Below, in pieces: positions 7,444 through 15,814 of a stretch of DNA of 37,704 nucleotides. Made by a program: the position numbers and the translations under genes. The notes below the pieces were generated by a model. The model ran no database searches, was not told the DNA's origin, and saw only the letters and a program-made list of their open reading frames with translations. Location of the stretch: NCBI RefSeq assembly GCF_900129305.1, contig NZ_FQVB01000036.1, positions 1 to 37,704 on the forward strand, given 5' to 3'. Numbering within the stretch: the first letter of the stretch is position 1; every line of letters starts with the position of its first letter. This DNA comes from Desulfacinum infernum DSM 9756 (GTDB lineage: Bacteria > Desulfobacterota > Syntrophobacteria > Syntrophobacterales > DSM-9756).

Positions 7444-8610
7444 ATGGCAGGCACGAGAAGACAGTCCGTATTTTTCGCTCCGCCCCTCAGCCTTTTCGGC
7501 CCGGGCGTCCATGAAAGGACGGCCGCACAGGTGAAGGCCGTGGGAGGTACCCGGCCGTTCCTGTGCACCGACAAGGGCATGGTGCAGGCGGGGATCTCCG
7601 ATCATCTGACGGGAATCCTCCGGAAGGGACTGGGGACGGACGTGGTGGTCTACGACGGCGTGATTCCCAATCCCACGGACGCCACGGCACAGGAGGCGGT
7701 GGAGCTCTTTCGCCGGGAAGGCTGCGACGTCCTGGTGTCCCTGGGGGGAGGCAGTGCCCACGACTGCGCCAAGGCCGTGGGCATTCTGGCGGCCCACGGC
7801 GGCACCGTGGACGACTACGTGGGGCTGGACAGGGTCCCGGGGCCCATCCCGCCGCTGGTGGCCGTGAACACCACCGCCGGGACCGGAAGCGATGTGACCC
7901 GAATCGCCGTGCTGGCGGATCCGGAGAAACGAGCGAAACGACCCATCATCGACTGGAAAATCACGCCCACGGCGGCGGTGAACGACCCGGTACTGATGGA
8001 AGGAATGCCGCCGGCGCTCACCGCCGCCACCGGTTTGGACGCCCTCACCCACGCCGTGGAGGCCTATCTTTCCACCAGCGCGTCCCCGGTGTCGGACGCC
8101 CTGGCCCTGGAAGCCGTGGCGCTCATCGGCCGGTGGCTTCCCAAGGCCTACGCCGACGGAAAAAACGGTGCGGCCCGGGAAAAGATGGCCTACGCTCAGC
8201 ACCTGGCGGGGCTCGCCTTCAACAGTGCCGGCCTGGGCTACGCCCACGCCATGGCCCATCCCCTGGGAGGCCGCTACGACCTTCCCCACGGAGTCTGCAA
8301 CGCGGTGCTGCTTCCCCACGTGTTGGACTTCGTGCTCCTGGCCGCCTGGGAGCGGCTGGCGCGGCTCGCCCGGGTGTTGGGAGAGGCCGTGGAGGGACTC
8401 ACGGAACGCCGGGCGGCGGAACGGGCCGTGGAGGCCGTGAGGCGCCTGGTGCGCGAACTGGGCGTTCCGGAAAGGCTTTCGAGCCTCGGCGTCCGGGATC
8501 AGGACGTTCCGGAGCTGGCCCGCGAGGCGCAAAAGGATCCTTCCCGCTGGACCAGCCCCCGGCGGGCTTCGGAAGCGGAAGTGGAGGCGCTTTACCGGCG
8601 AGCCCTGTGA
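7444..8610 (+). CDS. Iron-containing alcohol dehydrogenase (group III)
   Basis: A 388-residue member of the iron-dependent alcohol dehydrogenase family. The NAD-binding GGGSAHDCAKA is at 101-111. The metal ligands are Asp199 and His203 (GLDALTH), His268 (YAHAMAHPLGG) and His282 (LPHGVCNA). It interconverts an alcohol and an aldehyde with NAD(H). Start ATG 7444 has AGGGAG upstream, 44 bases after the second thiolase, so it belongs to the same operon. In this setting it might act on a hydroxy acid or alcohol feeding the beta-oxidation enzymes, but the substrate cannot be deduced. Confidence 0.92.
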   Translation: MAGTRRQSVFFAPPLSLFGPGVHERTAAQVKAVGGTRPFLCTDKGMVQAGISDHLTGILRKGLGTDVVVYDGVIPNPTDATAQEAVELFRREGCDVLVSLGGGSAHDCAKAVGILAAHGGTVDDYVGLDRVPGPIPPLVAVNTTAGTGSDVTRIAVLADPEKRAKRPIIDWKITPTAAVNDPVLMEGMPPALTAATGLDALTHAVEAYLSTSASPVSDALALEAVALIGRWLPKAYADGKNGAAREKMAYAQHLAGLAFNSAGLGYAHAMAHPLGGRYDLPHGVCNAVLLPHVLDFVLLAAWERLARLARVLGEAVEGLTERRAAERAVEAVRRLVRELGVPERLSSLGVRDQDVPELAREAQKDPSRWTSPRRASEAEVEALYRRAL

Positions 8611-8698
8611 GGCGCCGTGCGTGCGTTTCCCGACGCATCCGAACGGCTTGTCCGAGAAGGCCAGGCACCCTTGGAGGGATGGTGTGCCGGCCGTTCAT

Positions 8699-8726
8699 GC
8701 AGGGGCGAAAGATCTTTCGCCCCTGC
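8699..8726. repeat. Family-2 palindrome (GGGGCGAAAGATCTTTCGCCCC core)
   Basis: A perfect 28-bp inverted repeat centred on AGATCT. The same core occurs at 22111-22140 as a 30-bp perfect palindrome, and a related one at 32701-32730. It follows the alcohol dehydrogenase gene and could fold as a terminator-like hairpin, but has no T-run. Confidence 0.85.
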
Positions 8727-8804
8727 CATGCTCCGGTGCTGCAGGGCGCATTGTATCCTTCGCCGTCTCGTTCCCGGGGACGGTGGGCCCCATGGATTGG
8801 GGTT

Positions 8805-8833
8805 TTGACTCGGTGCAATCCCTTGCGTATGCT
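8805..8833 (+). promoter_or_regulatory. Sigma70-type promoter of the isochorismatase-like gene
   Basis: TTGACT (8805-8810), a 17-base spacer and TATGCT (8828-8833) form a good promoter, giving a leader of about 50 bases before ATG 8894. It separates this gene from the preceding operon. Confidence 0.6.
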
Positions 8834-8893
8834 CGGTGTTACAATACCGAGGCACGATCCATCCAACCATCGACCGCCAAGGAGGACGCCCTG

Positions 8894-9466
8894 ATGAACG
8901 CGGAGAACCCCCACACCCGATTCATCCGCCCCGAAAAGTGCCTGCTCTTTCTCGTGGACATCCAGAAAACCATGCTGGACTTGTGCGTGGACAAAGACCA
9001 GGTGGTGAAGAACGTCGAGGCGCTGCTGGACATGAGCGCCATCCTGGAGGTGCCCGTTCTCTTTTCGGAGCACAATGCGGAAAAGCTGGGAGGCTTCTTG
9101 CCCGAGCTGATGGCCAAGGTGCCTGAGCCTCGGGTGCTCAACAAGGTGGAATTCAGTTGTTTCGAAAACCAGGCCCTGGCCGATGCCGTGGCGGCTTCCG
9201 GAAGGAAGACCCTGGTGATCGCGGGGATCGAAACCCACGTGTGCATCTTCCACACGGCCGCCCACGCCCTCCGGCTCGGCTACACCGTGCACGTGGTGGG
9301 CGACGCCGTCACGTCCCGAAGCGCCTTCAACCGCGAAACGGGCCTGAAGCGCCTGGACCGGGCCGGCGCCGTGATCACCTCCACGGAAATGGTCACCTTC
9401 GAATGGCTCAACCGGGCCGGAACACCTGAATTCCGAAGGGCCCTTCCGATTCTCAAAAGCTTTTGA
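8894..9466 (+). CDS. Isochorismatase-like cysteine hydrolase
   Basis: A 190-residue protein of the isochorismatase-like hydrolase superfamily. The catalytic triad is visible: Asp22 (LVDIQ), Lys84 (NKVEFSCF) and Cys117 (GIETHVCIFHTA). The size and the EFSCF and ETHVC motifs are closest to the YcaC-like group, whose members have uncertain amide or ester substrates, rather than true isochorismatases of siderophore synthesis. Start ATG 8894 follows AAGGAGGACG. It has its own promoter and stands apart from the beta-oxidation operon, so its role may be unrelated. Confidence 0.88.
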   Translation: MNAENPHTRFIRPEKCLLFLVDIQKTMLDLCVDKDQVVKNVEALLDMSAILEVPVLFSEHNAEKLGGFLPELMAKVPEPRVLNKVEFSCFENQALADAVAASGRKTLVIAGIETHVCIFHTAAHALRLGYTVHVVGDAVTSRSAFNRETGLKRLDRAGAVITSTEMVTFEWLNRAGTPEFRRALPILKSF

Positions 9467-9469
9467 CCG

Positions 9470-9556
9470 TGACGAGTGACGAGTGACGAGTGATGAATGA
9501 TGAGTGACGGGTGATGAGTGACGGGTGATGAGTGACGGGTGATGAGTGACGGGTGA
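9470..9556. repeat. Degenerate GTGAnnn heptamer array
   Basis: About twelve 7-bp units (GTGACGA, GTGATGA, GTGACGG and variants) start just after the hydrolase stop codon. The last third alternates GTGATGA and GTGACGG as a 14-bp higher-order unit. It belongs to the same GTGAnnn family as 61-228. Confidence 0.85.
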
Positions 9557-9603
9557 CGGACAACGGATAGCGGATAGGGGGGTCGGGGGAGATTCCCGCC
9601 TCA

Positions 9604-9638
9604 CCCCTTAATCCTTCAATCCTTTAATCCTTAATCCT
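9604..9638. repeat. TTAATCC-type short tandem repeat
   Basis: Four to five imperfect copies of CCTTAATCC/CCTTCAATCC lie just before the end of the U32 gene. They are the complement of the GGATTAA repeats at 4059 and 23803. Confidence 0.6.
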
Positions 9639-9643
9639 TCTTT

Positions 9644-10675
9644 TCACGCGTAGAGCCCCTTGATGTTGCGGTGCAGCTCCCGGGTCTTTTCCATCCGGGC
9701 CCGGTCCCGGTCCAGGGCGATGGCGTCCAGTTCCTTCTGGAGCGGAAGGAGTTCCGGATCGTCGTGGGGTTTCCCGGCCCGGTGGGCGTCGATCATGGCG
9801 CGGTAGATGGCGATCATGCGGCTGATGAGGCTCACCGCGTACTCCCGGCCCTGCACCTTGAGGGTCGTAAGGCCCAGATCCATGTACTCCCACAGTTCCT
9901 TGCCGTTGATGGCGAAGGCCACGTTGGGATGGCGCCGGATCCGCTCGTTGATGCTTCGGATCTCGTCGTCCTTTCGGCCCCGCTTTTTGAGCACCTTCTC
10001 GCGCTGCTCGTCCGTGAGCAGACACAGCCGGAAGCAGCTGCCGCTCCGGTCGGGCCAGCCTTCGTATTCCACGATCTCGTTGCCGTCCTCGTCGTGGTAG
10101 ATCTTCTTGATGTAGGAGTCGCTGATGAGTTCATGGAAGCTGCAGTTGCCCACGCCGCCCACGCACCGGTTGCCGTGGATGAGCACTTCCGTGCCCACGC
10201 CTTCGGCGTCGGCATCCTCTTTGAACCGCCGGAGCTTTTCCACCGTGTCGATTTCCGTGCTGGCCACGATCTGGGTGGCCCCGTAGGCCTTGAACCGGGC
10301 GATCTGGGCCCGGGTCTGGATGTTGCACCCCACGCTGGCGTGGATCACCAGCTCCGGGAAGTTCTTTCGAACCATCTCCATGACCGCCGGGGTCTTGACG
10401 ATCACGCCCTCGGCGCCCCAGGAGGCGTACTTGGCCACCTTCTTCATGAGGATCATGAACTTTTCTTCGGGCACCTCGGCGTTCAGAGCCACCCGGATCT
10501 TGCCGCCCAGGGGCCGAGCCGTCTCGATGGCTTCCCGGATCTGGGAATCTTCCATCTCCCAGGCGCACTTGCGGCGGCTGAATCCCTTGGATCCCACGTA
10601 GACCGCCTCGGCGCCGTGTTTCAGCACGCCTTCCACCATTTCAAGACTGCCGCCCGGGGCGAGAAGTTCGTTCAT
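9644..10675 (-). CDS. Peptidase U32 family protein
   Basis: A 343-residue protein starting with the family hallmark [13 protein letters not shown] followed by HGAEAVYVG. The conserved core [16 protein letters not shown] (166-180) and SGSCFRLC supply four cysteines (171, 178, 214, 218). In characterised U32 relatives such as UbiU/UbiV and RNA-modifying members, similar cysteines hold an iron-sulfur cluster, and protease activity is doubtful. A role in a hydroxylation or RNA modification is therefore as likely as proteolysis; I cannot choose. AAGGAGG precedes the ATG. It is transcribed divergently from the YSC84-like gene. Confidence 0.85.
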   Translation of the reverse strand: MNELLAPGGSLEMVEGVLKHGAEAVYVGSKGFSRRKCAWEMEDSQIREAIETARPLGGKIRVALNAEVPEEKFMILMKKVAKYASWGAEGVIVKTPAVMEMVRKNFPELVIHASVGCNIQTRAQIARFKAYGATQIVASTEIDTVEKLRRFKEDADAEGVGTEVLIHGNRCVGGVGNCSFHELISDSYIKKIYHDEDGNEIVEYEGWPDRSGSCFRLCLLTDEQREKVLKKRGRKDDEIRSINERIRRHPNVAFAINGKELWEYMDLGLTTLKVQGREYAVSLISRMIAIYRAMIDAHRAGKPHDDPELLPLQKELDAIALDRDRARMEKTRELHRNIKGLYA

Positions 10676-10870
10676 GGATGCCTCCTTGTGTCGGGTCGAG
10701 CTCCGTACGAAGGTGAGGAAAAGAGAGGTGAATGCGATGATTGCGCTTCATAGTAATGAAATAAAACGGGGAGTGCAAGGGCCCGTCGAAGCATGCCGCC
10801 TATTGACCGCGGGGCCGGAAGGGGGCATAAACTTTGGAAACCCTCAACCTCGATGCCAAGGAGGTTCTTC

Positions 10871-11569
10871 ATGAAACGACACGTTGCGCCGGTCGTGGCT
10901 CTGGCGTTGATACTTGCGGTCGGGCCCTTCATTACGGCCGTGGCGGATTCGGGCATTTCCAAGCCGGAAGCCCTGGTGGAGCGCGCCCGGGTGACCGTGC
11001 AGAGCCTCACGTCCGATCCCAACTTTTCCTGGCTCACGGAGCATCTCAAGGAAGCCAAGGGAGTGCTCATCATCCCCCAGTTCCTTAAAGGAGGGTTCAT
11101 CATCGGCGGATCCGGCGGGAGCGGCGTGCTGCTGGTCCGGGACGACAAGACCGGGCAGTGGAGCCAGCCGGTCTTCTACACCTTGGGGGGGCTCAGTATC
11201 GGGCTTCAGATGGGCGGTGAAGCCGCCGAAGTGATCCTCATGGTGCGGACCCAGCGGGGGGTGGACGCCCTCATGACGTCCGGGTTCAAGCTGGGAGGCG
11301 ATGCGTCTGTGGCGGCCGGTCCCATCGGCATGGGCCTGGAAGGATCCACGCCGCACAACCTGAGCGCCGATTTCCTGTCGTTCGCCAAGGCCAAGGGGGC
11401 CTACGCGGGCATGAGCCTGGAGGGGGCCGTGATCAAGGTGCGAAACGACTGGAACGAGCAGTACTACGGCAAGCCGGTGAGTCCCGTGGACATCGTGGTG
11501 ACGAAATCGGTGAGCAATCCCCATTCGGCGGCGCTCCGGGCCGTGCTGGGCGCCGCGGCGCGAAGGTAG
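10871..11569 (+). CDS. YSC84/SYLF-domain lipid-binding family protein, exported
   Basis: A 232-residue protein with a clear signal peptide (KRHVAPVVALALILAVGP region, cleavage probably near AVA-DSG). The rest is a SYLF/YSC84 domain: KGVLIIPQFLKGGFIIGGSGG, VFYTLGGLSIGLQMGGEAAE and a Gly/Ala-rich C-terminal sheet region. Eukaryotic relatives bind phosphoinositides; the bacterial ones are periplasmic or outer-membrane associated with no settled role. Start ATG 10871 sits after AAGGAGG, and earlier starts would lack a signal peptide at the N terminus. A half copy of the 204-bp element follows and could terminate it. Confidence 0.88.
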   Translation: MKRHVAPVVALALILAVGPFITAVADSGISKPEALVERARVTVQSLTSDPNFSWLTEHLKEAKGVLIIPQFLKGGFIIGGSGGSGVLLVRDDKTGQWSQPVFYTLGGLSIGLQMGGEAAEVILMVRTQRGVDALMTSGFKLGGDASVAAGPIGMGLEGSTPHNLSADFLSFAKAKGAYAGMSLEGAVIKVRNDWNEQYYGKPVSPVDIVVTKSVSNPHSAALRAVLGAAARR

Positions 11570-11593
11570 CCCCGGAAGGATTTTCAAAGATTT

Positions 11594-11703
11594 TCACCGC
11601 AGAGTCGCAGAGGACGCAGAGGCGGGACGCCCCGAGGGGGGCGTCCCGTTCTTCTTTTCGGGGCGCTGAGACGCCGCCCCGAAAAGAGCCGCGCCCTTCG
11701 GGC
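11594..11703. repeat. Half copy (left arm) of the TCACCGCAGAG element
   Basis: Begins TCACCGCAGAGTCGCAGAGG and continues with two hairpins: GGGACGCCCC/GGGGCGTCCC (11624-11647) and TTTTCGGGGC/GCCCCGAAAA around CTGAGA (about 11656-11685), then GCCCTTCGGGC. The right terminal repeat is absent. The first hairpin followed by pyrimidines may act as a terminator for the preceding gene. Confidence 0.75.
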
Positions 11704-11745
11704 AACCGGCCAGTCAACCCCCGCATCGTGCATTGATCTCTTGGG

Positions 11746-11771
11746 TAGGGGCGGGGTTTATCCCCGCCCGC
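11746..11771. repeat. Family-2-like palindrome (GGGCGGGG/CCCCGCCC)
   Basis: TAGGGGCGGGG followed by TTTAT and CCCCGCCC makes an 8-bp GC stem. It shares the TAGGGGCG lead with the palindromes at 8699, 22111 and 32701. Confidence 0.6.
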
Positions 11772-11838
11772 TGCTCTCCCTGGTGATGGAGAAACCCGGT
11801 GATAAATCGCCCGAATCAGGCCATTCCCGGACAGGCCG

Positions 11839-13260
11839 CTAAGCTTCCACGGCGACGGGGAAGCGGCCGAAACGTCGAAGGATGTCTGCAATTCGGACAT
11901 GTTCGTCGGCGAACCGCGCTTCGTCTTCCGGCCTCACGTAGCGGCTGGCGCCGCTGCTTCCCAAGGCGACGATGTCTTCGGTCCAGTCGTAGCCCCGTTC
12001 GGAAAAGAATTCCCGAACGATTTCGTTGAGCCTTCGGCTGGAAACGGCGCTTCCGCTTTCCCTCAGGAACCAGCGGCGGGGGGAAAAACGTACGGGGTTT
12101 TCCAGAACGGATGCGATGGTCTCCGCAAGGTGCGCGTCGGGGACCGCCGCCCCGGTTTCTTCGTTGAAAATGGACGGGTTCATTCCCGCCATGGAAGACG
12201 ACACCACGCAGGGAAGGTCCGCCCGGAAGAATTCATAGACAGCGCGGCAGGCGTTTTCGTAGAGCGAAAGATGCACGCCCGTGCGGCACCGGGCGAGCAG
12301 GCCCGGAACGTCCCGGCGCTTCAGGTTCGCCCGCACCGCCACCCGCGAAGACAGGCCTCGGTTTTCCACCGTTTGCTGAAATTCCCGAACCTTTTGCGGA
12401 TTTCCACGGCCCAGGAAGAGGGCCGTCCGGTCCCGGAGGCGCGGATGGTCCAGGAGATCCAACATCAGGCCGTGGCGCTTTCGTTCCATGTCGTCGAAGG
12501 TGGCGTTGAAGACCATGTCGAAGTCGGGACAGGGCGGCGGAGAAGCGGGCGGTTCGTCTTCCAGGAAATCGCCGTGCGCCAGGCCCACGGGCACCGCACC
12601 GGGCTGGGTGGAAAGAAACCGGGCGTCTTCCGGACCGCCCACCCCGAAAAGACACGGATCTTCCAACCGGCAGAAAGGCCTCCACCACCCGTGGCGCCAC
12701 ACCACCCCCATGGGCGGTTCCACAAAGAAGACGTACCAGCGGCTGAGCTCCCTCAGGACGGCTTCGTCCGCCAGGAGATAGGGAAGGGAAAAAAGGCGGA
12801 GCACCCCCTTTTCCCCGGCCCCGCGGGGGCGTTTCAAGACTTGCAGGAAATGGCGCACCCGGAAGGTCGTATCGGCCTTGCGCCGGACCTTTTCCAGGAC
12901 CTTCTCCCGTTCCAGGCGAAGAAAGGCGGCCGTTTCGGGGTCCGGGTCCGCCGAACGCTCCGCGGCCGCCAGCCGATCCCACTGGGCGGGGAAGGGAAGC
13001 AGGGTGAGGTAGAGCGCCGCCTGGCGCCGTACGAAATCGTCCGACCCGTGTTCCGCCTCGCTCCGGAGGATCGGGGCCGCCCGGCGAAGCACGGCGTAGG
13101 GATGATCCAGGCCCGGCCCGGCTTCCAGTTCCGGGCGATGCCACACCAGAAGGGCCTCCAGGGCCCGCCGAAGATCCCTTCGGCGCGCCCTGTGGGCCGC
13201 CCCGTCCCGCACGGCCCACAACCCGCCGCTTCCCACGGCATTTTTGAAATCGTCTAACAT
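11839..13260 (-). CDS. Glycosyltransferase-like protein (GT4-type C-terminal half)
   Basis: A 473-residue protein from ATG 13260; a TTG at 13359 would extend it but reaches into the neighbouring gene. The N-terminal half is rich in Arg and Leu and not recognised. The C-terminal half resembles GT-B glycosyltransferases of family 4: FLGRGNPQKVREF, LLARCRTGVHLSLYENACRA, YEFFRADLPCVVSSSMAGM and INEETG-like FNEETGAAVPD, the stretch that binds the donor phosphates and ribose. The usual EGFG glutamate is not obvious. Substrate unknown. No other glycan genes are nearby, and no clear ribosome site precedes the ATG. Confidence 0.65.
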   Translation of the reverse strand: MLDDFKNAVGSGGLWAVRDGAAHRARRRDLRRALEALLVWHRPELEAGPGLDHPYAVLRRAAPILRSEAEHGSDDFVRRQAALYLTLLPFPAQWDRLAAAERSADPDPETAAFLRLEREKVLEKVRRKADTTFRVRHFLQVLKRPRGAGEKGVLRLFSLPYLLADEAVLRELSRWYVFFVEPPMGVVWRHGWWRPFCRLEDPCLFGVGGPEDARFLSTQPGAVPVGLAHGDFLEDEPPASPPPCPDFDMVFNATFDDMERKRHGLMLDLLDHPRLRDRTALFLGRGNPQKVREFQQTVENRGLSSRVAVRANLKRRDVPGLLARCRTGVHLSLYENACRAVYEFFRADLPCVVSSSMAGMNPSIFNEETGAAVPDAHLAETIASVLENPVRFSPRRWFLRESGSAVSSRRLNEIVREFFSERGYDWTEDIVALGSSGASRYVRPEDEARFADEHVRIADILRRFGRFPVAVEA

Positions 13261-13355
13261 ATGCAACGCGCACTGGTACTTCAGCGAAGCCCTCCAACTA
13301 CGGCTCAAGGCCGCTCTTGGGCCATCGGTTAGGGAGAAAACGGCGGGCCCGGTTG

Positions 13356-13748
13356 TCAAAAAGTCTCCCTACGTAGGCGCTCATTGAGCGCATCTGATGC
13401 AAGTTGCCGGATGGCGTTGGAAAAAAAAGTGGTCACATCTGTCACCTTTTTTAGGGATTCCAATCCATGACGGATAAAGAACTGCCGGCGGTCGGCAACC
13501 TTGTTGTAGGACACATGCGCAAAATGCGTTTCAGCCCAATGCCGAAGAACCTGTGTGTTTGGAATGTCCGACGGAAGCAAAGAAAAAAAATCCAGGTCGT
13601 CCGACAGGCGGTGTGACAAGTGAAATGCGGCAAGAGCCGTTCCACCTGAGAGAACATACTGGGCAGCGAAATCCGATTCGGAGAGCCGCTGGAGAAAGAA
13701 CTTCTGGCCTTCGGTCAGGATGCGGTTTGTATGGATCTGCTCCTGCAT
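13356..13748 (-). CDS. AbiEii-like nucleotidyltransferase, C-terminally short
   Basis: A 130-residue protein with the N-terminal nucleotidyltransferase core of AbiEii/AbiGii toxins: LSGGTALAAFHLSHR followed by the metal-binding DDLDFF. Family members are usually 200-300 residues; this one stops soon after the core, so it is probably a truncated toxin gene or an unusually short version. It overlaps the preceding small gene by 34 bp, the layout of a two-gene toxin-antitoxin or abortive-infection operon. AAGGAG lies 10 bases before the ATG. Local GC content is clearly lower than in neighbours, which suggests acquisition by transfer. Confidence 0.7.
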   Translation of the reverse strand: MQEQIHTNRILTEGQKFFLQRLSESDFAAQYVLSGGTALAAFHLSHRLSDDLDFFSLLPSDIPNTQVLRHWAETHFAHVSYNKVADRRQFFIRHGLESLKKVTDVTTFFSNAIRQLASDALNERLRRETF

Positions 13749-13993
13749 GCCTTCACAAGCTCCTTGATGACGATCTCACGAACTCCTTCGCAATAGCGAA
13801 CCTCATCCACGTAATCTGCGATCCGTTCCACAAGCGCCAGGAAATCCTCGGTGGAAAGGGTTCCATCCCTGTGGGCGTATTCCACAATAGGCCAGAGGTC
13901 CACGATCCGCTGGGCATAGGTGATCCCGGGCAATAGATGAAGCCGGTCCACATCGTAATCCCAGAAGAGTTCCTTTAATAATCTTCTGTCCAT
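13715..13993 (-). CDS. Small DUF6922-like protein, probable partner of the AbiEii-like gene
   Basis: A 92-residue acidic protein beginning MDRRLLKELFWDYD. The ELFWD motif near the N terminus resembles DUF6922 proteins, which often precede AbiEii-type toxins and may be antitoxins. A GTG at 14002 would add three residues. The downstream toxin-like gene starts inside its last codons. A second protein with the same ELFWD motif occurs at 21757. The antitoxin role is inferred from position only. Confidence 0.55.
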   Translation of the reverse strand: MDRRLLKELFWDYDVDRLHLLPGITYAQRIVDLWPIVEYAHRDGTLSTEDFLALVERIADYVDEVRYCEGVREIVIKELVKACRSRSIQTAS

Positions 13994-14032
13994 GGGTAAC
14001 ACCCCCGAGCAAGGTATTTCCCAAGTATCTTG

Positions 14033-14836
14033 TCAGAAAAGGTGGAGGGCGGCAAGGAAAGCGGCGAGAAGGCACACACCGGTGGCCTGATTCAGGGGCC
14101 ATGGGGGGACGCGGGCGGGAAGGTCTTCGCGGTAGCCGCGGGCGGCCAGGGCCAGGGCCGTGGACTCGGTTCGCGCCAGGGCCTTGCGGAAAAGGGCCGG
14201 GACCGTGGTGCGAAGCCCGTGGAAGGGGTTGCGGCGCCGGTCCCCCAGACGGGCCTTTCGAGCCAGGCGGATCTCTTCCAGGTCGTCCAGAAGGAGGGCG
14301 AAGAAGCGAAGGGACAAGGCGGCCATGACGGCGATGCGTCGCGCCGGAAGAAAGGGCAGGGGCCGAAGGAGCCAGAGAACGGCGTCCTGGAGGTCCCGGG
14401 GGCGGGTAACCGCCGTGAAGACCACGGCCCAAAGCACCATGAGAAGCAGGCGCCAGACGGTGAGCAGCGCCCGGACCACGGCGTCCGGCGGGAAAAACGA
14501 TCCAAGAAAGGCGAGCCCTTCCTGCACGGCCGAAGCCGTGGAAGGCGCGGGCGAAAGATCGGCCGGCCCCATGCCAGCCGGGGAAAAGGCCTGGACGACG
14601 AAGATCCCCACCAGAAAGGGGAGCCAGCCGCGAACGGTCCGCCCCAGAAGATTCCACGGGAGGCGCGCGGCCATCACCACGCCCGACAATCCCAGAGTGG
14701 CGACGGCGAAGACTGGACCGGCGGGGCGGAGCAGCGCGCAGGTCACCGCCAGCACCGCGAAGAGCTTGGTGCGGGCGTCCAGGCGGTGCACGGGGGATGG
14801 CCGGGGAACGTAGTGGAGGGCTAGGCGGCGAGCCAC
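14033..14836 (-). CDS. bioN: ECF transporter transmembrane protein (BioN/EcfT)
   Basis: About 267 residues with several hydrophobic segments and the EcfT opening HYVPRPSPVHRLDARTK. Near the C terminus the coupling region shows RRNPFHGLRT and two Ala-Arg-Gly type helices (KALARTESTALALAARGY), which contact the ATPase grooves. Start is uncertain: GTG 14836 gives a normal family length and overlaps the ATPase gene by 16 bp, while ATG 14926 would overlap by 106 bp. It is last in bioY-bioM-bioN, and moves biotin together with the BioY subunit. Confidence 0.85.
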   Translation of the reverse strand: MARRLALHYVPRPSPVHRLDARTKLFAVLAVTCALLRPAGPVFAVATLGLSGVVMAARLPWNLLGRTVRGWLPFLVGIFVVQAFSPAGMGPADLSPAPSTASAVQEGLAFLGSFFPPDAVVRALLTVWRLLLMVLWAVVFTAVTRPRDLQDAVLWLLRPLPFLPARRIAVMAALSLRFFALLLDDLEEIRLARKARLGDRRRNPFHGLRTTVPALFRKALARTESTALALAARGYREDLPARVPPWPLNQATGVCLLAAFLAALHLF

Positions 14837-15567
14837 GGCTGCAGGCCCTTTCCCAGGAGCACGGAACAGGGGGGGCGCACTCCGTAGCGGGCCAGCTCCC
14901 CGGCCACGTGGGCGGGGGATCCGCATCTGGCCACCCGCCCGTCCTTCAACACCAGCACCTGCTCCGCGTGGGCGATCACCTTTTCCACATCGTGGGTGGA
15001 CACCACCACGGTGCGGCCTTCCCGGCGGATTTCCAGGAGGGCGTCCAGGAGGGCGCGGCTTCCCGCCCAGTCCAGGTGCGTGAAGGGCTCGTCGAAAAGA
15101 ACCAGCTCCGGGTCCACGGCCAGGACCCCGGCCAGAGCCACCCGCCGTTTTTCACCTCCGGAAAGCGCGTGGCAGGGTTTATCGCCGAGGGCTTCCAGAC
15201 CGAACCGAGCCAGGGCCTGATCCACGCGCCGGCGGACGACATCCCTCGCAAGCCCCAGGTTTTCCGGGCCGAAGGCCACGTCTTCCGCCACGGTTTCGGA
15301 AAGGATCTGGCTGTCCGGGTCCTGGAAGACCAGCCCCACCCGGGCTCGCACGGCCTGGGCGTCCCTGGAGGGGTCCAGGCCGAAGACGCGAAGGGACCCC
15401 CCCGAGGGCGGAAAGAGGCCGGCCAGGAGGTGGAGCAGCGTGGTTTTACCCTGGCCGTTGGCTCCGCACAAAAGCACGAAGGCCGGCGTGGCAACCCGGA
15501 AGGTGACGCCTCGAAGGGCGCTGGTTCCGTCGGGATAGGTGAAGTGCAGATCGTTTGCTTCGATCAT
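14821..15567 (-). CDS. bioM: ECF transporter ATPase (BioM/EcfA)
   Basis: A 248-residue ABC ATPase. Walker A GANGQGKT is at 35-42, the Q-loop FQDPDSQ at 81-87 with the ECF-type continuation ILSETVAEDVAFGPENLG, the signature LSGGEKRR at 135-142, Walker B LVLFDEP at 155-161 and the switch His192 (STHD). The VFQDPDSQ pattern is typical of energy-coupling factor ATPases. As the only ATPase in the operon it should work as a homodimer. A 204-bp repeat element separates it from bioY upstream. Confidence 0.92.
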   Translation of the reverse strand: MIEANDLHFTYPDGTSALRGVTFRVATPAFVLLCGANGQGKTTLLHLLAGLFPPSGGSLRVFGLDPSRDAQAVRARVGLVFQDPDSQILSETVAEDVAFGPENLGLARDVVRRRVDQALARFGLEALGDKPCHALSGGEKRRVALAGVLAVDPELVLFDEPFTHLDWAGSRALLDALLEIRREGRTVVVSTHDVEKVIAHAEQVLVLKDGRVARCGSPAHVAGELARYGVRPPCSVLLGKGLQPWLAA

Positions 15568-15594
15568 GAATCCCGGGTGTCCTTTGGGGAAATA

Positions 15595-15798
15595 TCACCG
15601 CAGAGACGCAGAGGCCGCAGAGGAAGAACCGTGCCGGGGCGGAGAGAATCCGCCCCGGCACGGGCCTCGCCCCTTCGGGGGCCGACTCTGGTCGTTGAAG
15701 CGCCTTCTCGCGCGAAGCGCGAGGTTTTGAGCCGGGCCGGCGTCTCAGCGGCCCGGCTCAAAAAAGTCCTCTCTGTGTCCTCTGCGTCTCTGCGGTGA
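15595..15798. repeat. Full 204-bp inverted-repeat element, inside the biotin operon
   Basis: Starts TCACCGCAGAGACGCAGAGG and ends with its complement CCTCTGCGTCTCTGCGGTGA, 20 bp perfect. Inside are a hairpin CGTGCCGGGGCGG/CCGCCCCGGCACG, a CCCCTTCGGGG hairpin, a GCGCGAAGCGC hairpin and a long hairpin TTTTGAGCCGGGCCG/CGGCCCGGCTCAAAA with CTCAG in the loop. Its interior matches the copy at 16438-16641 as the reverse complement. It lies between the bioY and bioM coding regions. Confidence 0.92.
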
Positions 15799-15814
15799 AT
15801 CATTATCCGTTCGT

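Larger units (their letters stand above)
8611..8893. other. Spacer with a 28-bp perfect palindrome and a promoter
   Basis: No gene is seen. It holds a perfect palindrome at 8699-8726 and a good promoter at 8805-8833. The rest appears featureless. Confidence 0.6.

Noticed and set aside
11839-13359. TTG start at 13359 for the glycosyltransferase-like protein
   Set aside because: It overlaps the end of the AbiEii-like gene, has no ribosome site, and the added residues have no family features.
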